Below are positions 55,488-64,000 of a stretch of DNA of 64,000 nt, piece after piece. Each line of letters begins with the position of its first letter. The stretch's first letter is position 1. Both the position numbers and the translations under genes were made by a program. This stretch comes from Klebsormidium nitens (taxonomy: Eukaryota; Streptophyta; Klebsormidiophyceae; Klebsormidiales; Klebsormidiaceae), in assembly GCA_000708835.1 (NCBI GenBank), contig DF237150.1, forward strand, positions 61,528 through 125,527, read 5' to 3'. Under the pieces are notes generated by a model, which was given only the letters and a program-made list of their open reading frames with translations, was not told the DNA's origin and did no database searches.

Positions 55488-58400
55488 CTATTCAAAGCTT
55501 ATAGCCCGGGCGGTTCGGTTCACTCTAAGGGGCGTCTCCGGCGATTGTGGGTCGTCAAAAATGTCAGGACTGTCTGGTCGTTCGCTCCCGGTGCGAGAGG
55601 AGTGACGGGAGGGTTCTGGCGTGGCCCACTCAGTGTCACCTGGCCGGTTGACCGTACCGGGCAGATCGTCACACGACGAGGCCGGGGGCCGCCTGACGCC
55701 GGCTAGTTGCTGGAAGAGTGCCACGAGTCTGCAGGAAGGGAAGAGTGTCAAGCGGTCAGAAAGCGGACTTGATCAGGACCGGATGGGTGGTAAACTCCAA
55801 TCAGCGAATATGCGAACATTCGAGGGTCGAAAGGATGAATTGGGTTGAGGGAATAACTTCTTCTTCTTTGAAGAGGATGATTTCAAATGAGCCTACGCGA
55901 GAAAATTGACCACTTTCTAGGGACGAAGGTAATGTGCTCCGCTGCTACGACATCTTTAAAACTTTTCATACCAAAGGTTTCAGAGCAGAGTACGGCTACC
56001 CCAGAGTAGTAAACAGCAAAAGAGTTCCATAGAAGAAGCGTACAGGCAGTTTTCTTTCTGCGTCCGGATCAAGAGCGGTTTTTCAAGGGTCCTTTACTAC
56101 TGCCACAGTCTGCTATTCCGTGCATCACTGTCGCTGGTTCGATCGCCCAAAAGCGATGACGTCATCTTGACATCACAAAAAGGCGGATCGTCAGCCAAGG
56201 CCTCAAACTTTCAGCAGAAGGGACTTACTGGTTCACGAGTTGCGCCGCGAGGCTGAGCAGGAAGAGGGCGACCATGGCCCAGGCGATGCCGCTCTGGTGG
56301 ACGCCGTTGGGCGCCTGGAGGAAAACGAGCGCGCACACGAAGATGCCCACCTCGCACGCGCACGATAGCGTCTCCACGAATTGGAGCCGCCGGCTTATGA
56401 ACGGCTGCAAGGTGCATAAGCGGACAGTATAAGCGGGGAGGGCACTTGAGAAAACCGCAGCTCTTATGTTCATCGAAGCAGCCGCCTCTCAAAATTTGTT
56501 GCATCAAGAAAAAGGCGGAGAACGAAAACATGGCCGCTACAGCGAAGCAGTGACAGCAGCGAAGGTCTATTCATTGTCGGCGTACACGTTTAATGAACAC
56601 CTAAAATTGGGGAAAGTTCTTGTCCTTATCTGGCAGAACCTCCTTTGAGAGTGTCAATCGGCTCACCCGTATCAATATCAGGAGGAAGACCTGCACGATT
56701 GACACCGCCAGCACCGCCACAACCTGACCCAAGCTGTGCTGCGAGCTCCCAAACGCCCCCAGCAGAATGGCATACGCTATCACGCGCGTCAGCTCGATGA
56801 CGCGATAAGATACGCGCGCCCTCGAGGCGCGCCGCTCCTTATTCGTACCCCCCCGCCCTACGTCAGCACCCGTGGTCCCGTCTGTTCGAGGCGGCGTTTT
56901 CTGTGGGGTATTCGTTCCGGTTCCGGTCGGGAAATACGGAGCGGAAGACGGATCGGAGACGACGGCCAGCCCGCGGGTGTCCTCGAAGAGACTGCCCCAT
57001 CGCGACAAGAACCTGCGGAGAGGGAGTCGATGACGTCAGTGAAGACGTCACGATTGATCCAAAGGAGATGTCGTAAACACAGCATGCAACATGCGCTGCT
57101 AGAAATCTGTGGCATCCGGGAACGAAGGCTCGACTCTGCGAGCTTGCGCATGCGTCTGGTAGGTGGCCAAAGTTCGGCATCTAGATCAGAAGAACGTCTT
57201 CTCGGAAGGGCGGGTTATACATTTACTAAGGTTTCAAAGACTGTTGTGGGGAGGGGTGACGCATGTCCCTAAGTCGACTGTTCAAACGTTTCTCGAAGAG
57301 ATTGGGTCGGCTATCAGCCCACTTCTCGTCGAACCCATGCTTTACTCCAGACTCATGCAAACCGTTCTTTTCTAAGTGCACCACGAAAAAGGAATGCAAG
57401 ATGGCGGAAAAAAGGAAACACAAGGGGTCTGCTCACTTCGTTTCCCCCGGTTGTATCGAGACCCAGTACCCTTTCCCCGGTCGCTTTCTCGACAACAGCC
57501 GCTGGAATCTCCCCCCTTTGGGCGCCCCGTCCTCATCTACGCTGGCCAGGAAATAACCAACTCGCTCGCCCTGAGAGGATGCCAAATTCGGAAGTTTAAA
57601 GTGAGGCTTTTCAGGTGAGGGTTTAGAGCGAAGTCTCAAGGACGTGCAAAGGGCGGCGGGAAGAAACGCACGCAGAGTAATAGCGCACAATCTGCCCAGC
57701 GGATGGCCATCGTATGGCGAATGCAGGCGCTTTCCAAATTCTGCCTCGGTTTTGAATAGTCGAAGATGGAAGAGGTTACCGGGCCTCATTATCAAATGCA
57801 CAGAAAGCACATCTGAACCACGAGCAGCTTCTCACAAAAGTTAGAACTTCGAAAAAGAGGAATGATGAGGAACTTTGCCTTGGCGTCGAAAGGACGAAAG
57901 AGGAGGACGAGTTTCCAAACTCACCCGCACGACTTTGATCCACAGGAACAGCAGCATCCAGACGACGAACAGCCCCGGCCAGAGAACTAGAAGCGCGAGC
58001 CCCAGCCCGAGGCCCCACGCGGACGTCCCCGCGATGACGATCGAACTAGAGTGCGCGATCCCCGCCACCGTTACCGCCACCAAGAACAGCTCGAAGCGCG
58101 GGTGGAGGAGCGCCCCGGTGGCCAAATTGCGCCCGCGCACGCGTGCGCGCCACACGGCGAAGAGGAGAGTGTGCAGGAAAGTGAGGACGATGAGGAAGAC
58201 GACGGCCCAGATGAGCGCGCGCCAAAACTGACGGAACCTGCAGGGGAACGGTGGCTGGTTAGAAGAGTCTCGAGGGGGTTCGACAATCGTACCAATTTTG
58301 GATTAGTTGCTAGTCAATCAGACTCCGGCTGCAGAAAGAGGCCTTCAGAATGGCCGTCACAGTACCGGTTATCCACACTAATGGACAGGCGACGCAATTG

Positions 58401-61400
58401 GCGAAACCTGCAGGGGAAAGCTGGCTAGTTAGCAGGCGTCTTTAGGGGGTTTCGCGCTCGAGGCTCTGGCAATGCTGAGAATCTCGTCGTCAATGAAAGC
58501 CTCTGATGCATCCGAAGCAAGCTCTCCGAAAGGCTGCCAGAGGCGGAGTACTGGAAGCTGTCGGACCGTTGACAACCCTAGGAGAACGACACACGGTCAA
58601 TTCGCACATTTTTGGTTCAATAATCTCGACGAAGTCTATTCAATCCGCGAATCTTACTCGGCCTGCCCCACCGGGTTGTTCAACCGAGAGCCTGCCGTTC
58701 ACTGCTGCAGATACGGGAGATGTGCAAACCGTCTGACAGCCTGCAACGTCACGGACCCATCAGACTTCGACGAGTCCCGTAAAGAGCAGATGCGAAATGT
58801 CGAAGTTCAGTCACAAACTCACTCCGCGTGCCCCCCCGGGTTGTTCACCCGGGCACTCAGGAAGCCTGCCGTCCACTGCTGCAGGTACGAAAACTCGACC
58901 GGGGTCAGCTCCGGGACGCCCCCGGCAGCCGGCGCCTGCAGCAGCGACCGCCGCTGGTACGTGATGATCTCAGCGAGGACGTCAGGAGTCCACGTGGCAG
59001 CTTTCCCGGACGCGCTGGTGTCTCCTTCGGACGCCCCCGTTTCGATCCCGGACGTCGCCGTGCTTTTTCCGGACGGTTTGGCGCTTTGCCCGGACGCAGT
59101 GAGGACCCTTCCGGACGGCCTGATGTTATTTTCGGACGCACCAAAACCTTCCTCGAACGCTCCAATTCCTTCTTCGGACGCTTCGGTTCGAAGTTCGGAG
59201 GTGTTGGTGTTTGTTTCGGACGCTTCGGCACCCCGATTCAACGCCCCAGCCGCGCCGAGCGTGCCCGGGTCACGGGACCACCGACTCAGGGCCGAGTGGA
59301 TGCTGACGTCATCCTCGGACGGTTCGGATCGCTCCTCGTACGCTACGTACCGGGAACCAACCGTTTCGGACATCAGGGCGCGCTTGGCGCCGTCCAGTTC
59401 CCAGTCGGGGTGGAGGCTCATGGCATATTTCAGCGCCTGAGTCGAGCTATGCCTGGCGCGCTCGATAGGCGATCCCCCTCCCCCATACGCTATCCGCTCC
59501 TCGCTCACGCCCGCGCGGTCGGCGTCAAAACGGTGGTGCAAACCGAGCTCGTCCGGGTTGGTCTTATACAGCAGTTCCCCGTCGTTGAGGTGTAGGAAAA
59601 CGGGTTTGGTGGACGGATCATCCTTTAACCTGCGGGCGTGGCTCTGACCCGCGTTTAACCCGTCCCTTTCCGTAAGACACTCATCGTCCCCCGTGCACTT
59701 CAAACCCCTCCTCGTCGAAACCTCTACCCGATCCCACTCGTGGCCTCGATTTGGCCCCGGCAACAAACCCGGAAGGAAGGCCGACGCCGAGCGGTTTCCG
59801 CCGAGACTTTCGTACCCGTTTTGGGTTTCGAGAAGGCCTAACCGTGCGGTTAGAGAGAGGAACCGCTGCTGTAGGGCAGCGCAATCGGTGGTCGCGGCGG
59901 CGCCGGTCTTCTCGCGCGCGAGGTTGAGGTTGTCGAACAACTTGGTATCCTCCGGGAGAGGGACCTGGGGTCAAAGCGGAAAACTTAGTCAGGATTAATC
60001 CGAGTCAGGGTTCAAGTCAGGGTTATGGTTAGACCGAGGGTTGAAGATACGAGCAAACGAAGCCACAACAATCGAAGATAACAGCTTCGAGGTGCTGAAG
60101 AGGGCCTGAATCGTAAAAGCTTACTAAGCGACGAAGGCGAAAAGTTGAAAGAAACAGGTCTGGTAACAAAAGATAACTCAAAGAGCTCTGTTGGTTTTGT
60201 CCCACGTTAAGAGTTTGAGCGACTGATACAGTAGAGCAACGGACATGCTCTGCCTAATCTACCAGCACAGAAGGGCACGAGGTGATAGATGCACGAACGT
60301 TTGTTGCAAGTGAAGCGAGACAGAAAGACGAAAAGTCTCAAGTTCAGCTCGGAATAGTGAGAATCCGAAGCAAGAATAGGGGGACAAAGGACGAAGCAGC
60401 TATGAAACCATATTGTCTCTCACTCAAAAGCGAGAGACAGCCACAAAAAGCAAGTTCTGCTGCAACATTTGGCACACGCAATAGATGATTACGATAGAAG
60501 ATGCGTGCCCGTTTTAAGCCGCGGAATCAGAGTGATCATCAACCACACACCTGGAAGAGCGTCCAGCGCAGTCCGTGCGCGCACTCCCGGAACAGCGTGG
60601 GCAGCGGAACGGCCAGGCGTTCCGCCATCGCAAAGAGCTGCATGTGGAAAAGAGTCCCCAGCAGATTCCGCGCCGGGTGCGTTCCGATCACCGGAGAGAA
60701 GCTCCCGGGCGGAAGCGGCTGCGAGGAGAGGTACCCCGAGAGCCCCGGGGGCGCCACGTGGCCGCGTGACGTGTACGCAACGAGCGCTGACGTGGCGCCG
60801 GAGAGGAGCGCGGTGGTGCCGAAGGCGGCGGTGGAGGTGGCCCACACCGCCTGGGCCTGGCGGGTGACGTCACCTGCGGGGAGAGGTGACGTCAGCGAGA
60901 GGAAAGCGGGAGAGGGAGCCGATACAAGGGGTTTCACGATGAGCAGGGACTCAGCCGAGAAAGTGCTGGGTCTGATGGCTCGCATTGAATACGGGAGGAA
61001 ATGACGTCAGCAGAGACAGCAAAGACTGCTGAAAGGAACGACGGAAAACGGGAAAAGCTCCTTCGAGTACGCAATGGGCCCAACCCATCCGAAACGGTTC
61101 TACTTAGACGATGCTACTTTTGGCGAGCTTTGAGCGCTCTGTTTACAGAAAACCACGCCTCGAATCTTCAGTGCCACCAACCACTGGATTCCACTGAATA
61201 ACAGACGGCAGTGCGGATTCAACGCAGCAAAGCTGAGAGCGAGCCTTACGGATGTCAACGAGTAGGACGTTGGACGCCTGGTTAGCGTTGCCGTAGTTAT
61301 CCCTAACCACGCCCGCCGGGACGCTAATCTCGAGGTGCGAGGTTTTGGGGGTTTGGACCAGGACTTGGAACACGCGCCCGACGTTCTGGTCCACGGACGA

Positions 61401-64000
61401 AAAGCTGCGGACGGGTTAGGGACGGGGTTAGCAAAACCGTTGCGAGCAAGGTTAGCGTTCCATAATAGGCAAGATACCCCGTCAGGGGGGCATGGTTTGG
61501 CATCCGGGTAACATGGAGACGACAAGAGCCGATACAGACAGGTATCATGCAAGAGAAATATCCGAAGAAGCAGCAATACTTTTCAAAATCGCGGGGGAGT
61601 CGGACAGGGTTTAAAGACATATCGCAAATCGCTCGCAAGTTGCTTCGGTGGCGACTTCGCCAATGGGCACGTGTCACAACGCCCATTTATATTGGGAGCA
61701 AAACTCCAACTCATATTGGAACACAGCGCCCTCTTATACTGGAATCACAACGCCACTTAATTTAGGATCACCCACTTATACTGGGATCGATGATAACGGG
61801 TTAATGTTAATAACTTGCCAGCTAATGTTGCCGCCCGTAATCCGGACGTCCGCCTGCGCGAAGCCGAGGGCCGCCGATGAGAACTCGATGAGCACGGGGA
61901 AGAGCCGCTCGGACGTCCGCCGGGGGACGCTCGTCACGATGCGGACGGTGAGCGGATCCGTGTCTGTATAGAAGAGCGCAGATTGTTGTTATGTTGGATT
62001 CAAGGGTACTTTCTTTGTTCAGGCACTTGTTGCTGTTTTTGTTGGTTCTTCCTCCCCCCGCCTTTTACCCAGTTTTCAGAACTCGAGAGTCACAAAAGTC
62101 AGGCTTACATACTGAGGTCCCGAAGACAGATTCTCTGTGGATTTAAGTAACAACCAGATTAGATCTCGCCCAACCCGGCATCGTACGCTCGCTTGAACTT
62201 TGGAATAGTCGTGGAAAACATCATCTTCTTTTCAAAGGAGAAGGGGCGGGCATCGTCAGCTGTCGACCGAACAGACGCCAAGCTGGCTGTATCAGCGGTT
62301 GCGCATTTGTAAGCGTGTTCTTTTCAAAGCTGGCGCGAGAATTTCCGCGTTTGCAAGACTCGTAAAGTGGTCAGACCCGTCAGAATGTAGAGCACAAGCG
62401 CGTGAAGTTGGAATTGCTATCATCAGCCGTGTGAGAGGTAGTGAGAGTTGAGCAGTGTAGCGATAGTACTCAAGTGGGTGTACGTGTGTGCAATTCTGAT
62501 CTTACCCGCATGCCCCGGACATCGAAGGACGGTTCCGCCGGAATCCTTTCAGTGGGTTGCTGCCCGGAACCCGTGGAGAAGAGCGAGCAGTCGTGCGTGT
62601 TGTGTGCTACGGTGCGGAAGCGCCCGCTGTGTGCAGGGGCGCGTTCACACTGGTGGCTGGGTGCGTGAGAGCGCCCAGTGTGAAAAAGCTCGTGATGTGT
62701 GCAGTGTTGAGAAACACGATTCTGTGCGGTAGAGACGCCTGTGATGTGCAGTGTGAATAAGGCCGTGGGTGGGTGTGAAGAGTCACAGATGTGTGGATGG
62801 TGCGTCAGTCCAGTGCTGGAAGGAAAAAAAATTGGCGTTTTTGCCGTTTGAATTCGAGTCGGGAGAAAAGAAGCCATGAAGTATCAAATTTAGAACTTCT
62901 CCCGGTTGCAGTAGACTGGCAGCGAGATAGCATAGAGCAGGCTCCAGAAGGTTTCAAGATCTGCTGATCGAGCCTTCAGAACTGCAAAGCCCACTCTTGA
63001 ATTCTTAAAGTCAAACCGTGTCACAACACGATTCAGCACAATTCCTGCAAAATCATGCGCCTCATACCTCGTGTGCGACGAGAACCTGCTTAATAAAAAT
63101 TCAATCGTGAAGATCCTTGATTCGAGCTACTTACTGACAAAGACGGTAGTTGACCCAGATGCCCCGGATGACGTCACAGCCCCAAGGGGAAGCGTTACGG
63201 TGACAGGAGTCGCAATTTTGGACTGGGGCTCCGGAAATGCCATAACCCGGTAAGAGTCCTGAGCGGCTGTGGGTGCTCCGGTAGATTGGATCTGGTGGAA
63301 AGTGCAGAAGAGCATTCGTCTTGCTTGCCAGCTGTTTTAAAGTCTTGTTCCTTAGGTGTGGTAAATTAAGTGTCTGTTCTTATGCCATTTCAAGGGGGTG
63401 ATTAGCATGGGGTTCGATGATACGAGGTTCAGAAAACGCGAGAGTCAGGGCTGAACTTGATAGCAGAATTCATTGACGCTTGCGCGCAAGTTTCTTGCTG
63501 TCTCTGTCGACTTCAGCTCAGAAGCAGAACCTGGATATTGCAGAGACATAGCCAAAGCCGTCATTGCGCGCTCGCATGCGAGAACGGCACTTTGCAGCAA
63601 AGCTTGCTTCCACGTATCATAAGCGGGGCTGCTTATGCTGGAAACCCGACCTACCTGAAACGTATACGTGTTGTTCCCCACTGGTACCGGCTGCCCAACG
63701 ACCGCCCCGTTCGTAACGTTGATACTGTTCGCGCTCACGTTCGTTACGTTCTCCGGGAAGGTGATGTTCAGCGGAAACACGGATGCGTTCGTGACGAGCC
63801 CCGTGAAAGTCTGTCCAGTTGGCAGCGTAAAGTTCGACTGCGCCAAACTCGGGACCGGGGTGGGTGTAACGATCGGGGCCACAGTAGGGACGAGCGTTAC
63901 GTTGCCGACCGGGCCAGCTGTCGGCACAACGAGCGACGGGCTCCCTGTTGCGTTTGTTGCCGCAGTTGGTCCTGGCACCAAAGTTGGAAGCAGGGTTGCG
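55488..64000 (-). CDS. Large multi-pass membrane protein with bacterial-Ig-like extracellular domain (partial, 5' end off window)
   Basis: Exons (minus): beyond 64000-63655, 63291-63135, 61963-61819, 61404-61250, 60873-60551, 59964-58823, 58237-57925, 57570-57437, 57012-56667, 56404-56229, 55728-55488; about 1,160 residues in the window and every phase fits. The N-terminal visible part is Pro/Thr/Val-rich with about eight N-x-S/T sequons, so probably extracellular. Next comes a Big_12-type Ig-like unit (VRIVTSVP, FAQADVRITGGNIS, ISVPAGVVRDNYGNANQAS). Then come a first helix (ATSTAAFGTTALLSGATSAL), a conserved-looking FHMQLFAMAERLAVPLP, a 380-residue hydrophilic loop with 7-residue repeats, and roughly six to eight more helices, ending in a Pro/Ser-rich tail (stop 55490-55488). 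The layout resembles TRP/Flc-like or polycystin-like channels, but that is inference; no named family is claimed. The 61818-61405 intron starts with GC. Confidence 0.72.
58993..59226 (-). repeat. 21-bp coding minisatellite (7-residue repeat)
   Basis: Within the long hydrophilic exon, about eleven 7-residue units follow S-[E/G]-x-x-x-x-[A/P/T] (for example SEEGIGA, SGRVLTA, SGQSAKP, SGIETGA). At the DNA level each unit carries a TCCGGACG or TTCGGACG core on the plus strand. It is an expanded, frame-preserving tandem repeat in a probable cytoplasmic loop. Confidence 0.85.

Noticed and set aside
55254-55706. Plus-strand open frame of 150 codons
   Set aside because: It overlaps the last exon of the minus-strand gene, whose frame continues the preceding exon in phase; all plus frames here are open by composition.
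58472-59595. Plus-strand open frames of 322 and 255 codons
   Set aside because: They lie opposite the 1.1-kb exon of the minus-strand membrane protein and arise from its GC-rich 21-bp repeats; no independent homology.

Overview
The window is nuclear DNA of a green-lineage eukaryote, most likely a streptophyte alga resembling Klebsormidium (the lineage is an inference). Genes are split by many short GT-AG introns. They include chloroplast-targeted HCF244 and a type-B thylakoid FtsH, a plant-type prenylcysteine methylesterase, mitochondrial TAM41 and intron-bearing nuclear tRNA genes. Exon borders below were set by requiring GT/GC-AG sites, continuous reading phase and family homology.

Left part (1-30.1 kb): four copies (A +, B -, C +, D +) of one seven-exon gene family I cannot name. 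Each couples an N-terminal multi-pass membrane domain, a helical ARM-like middle region and a C-terminal MYND zinc finger. Exon order and intron phases (2,2,1,2,1,0) are the same in all copies. Each copy carries a different reading-frame lesion: a stop in A exon 2; a frameshift in exon 1, a stop in exon 3 and no recognisable MYND exon in B; a frameshift in exon 4 and a lost zinc cysteine in C; a 1-nt deletion in D exon 5. A shared G-box-like block lies about 230-340 bp upstream of B, C and D. Between B and C sit an intron-containing tRNA-Glu(TTC) and the TAM41 gene (mitochondrial CDP-DAG synthase).

Middle (31.5-42.7 kb): HCF244 (-) and FtsH2/VAR2-type FtsH (+) are divergent across a gap of about 0.8 kb. 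One is needed for photosystem II D1 synthesis and the other for D1 turnover. tRNA-Glu(CTC) follows at 43.9 kb.

Right part (44.1-64 kb): a ten-exon prenylcysteine alpha-carbonyl methylesterase with a pol III tRNA-like element in its last intron; a small three-exon NTF2/SnoaL-like protein; and, on the minus strand running off the window, a large glycosylated multi-pass membrane protein with a bacterial-Ig-like domain, a 7-residue repeat tract and a GC-AG intron. Long stretches between genes hold no convincing coding sequence.
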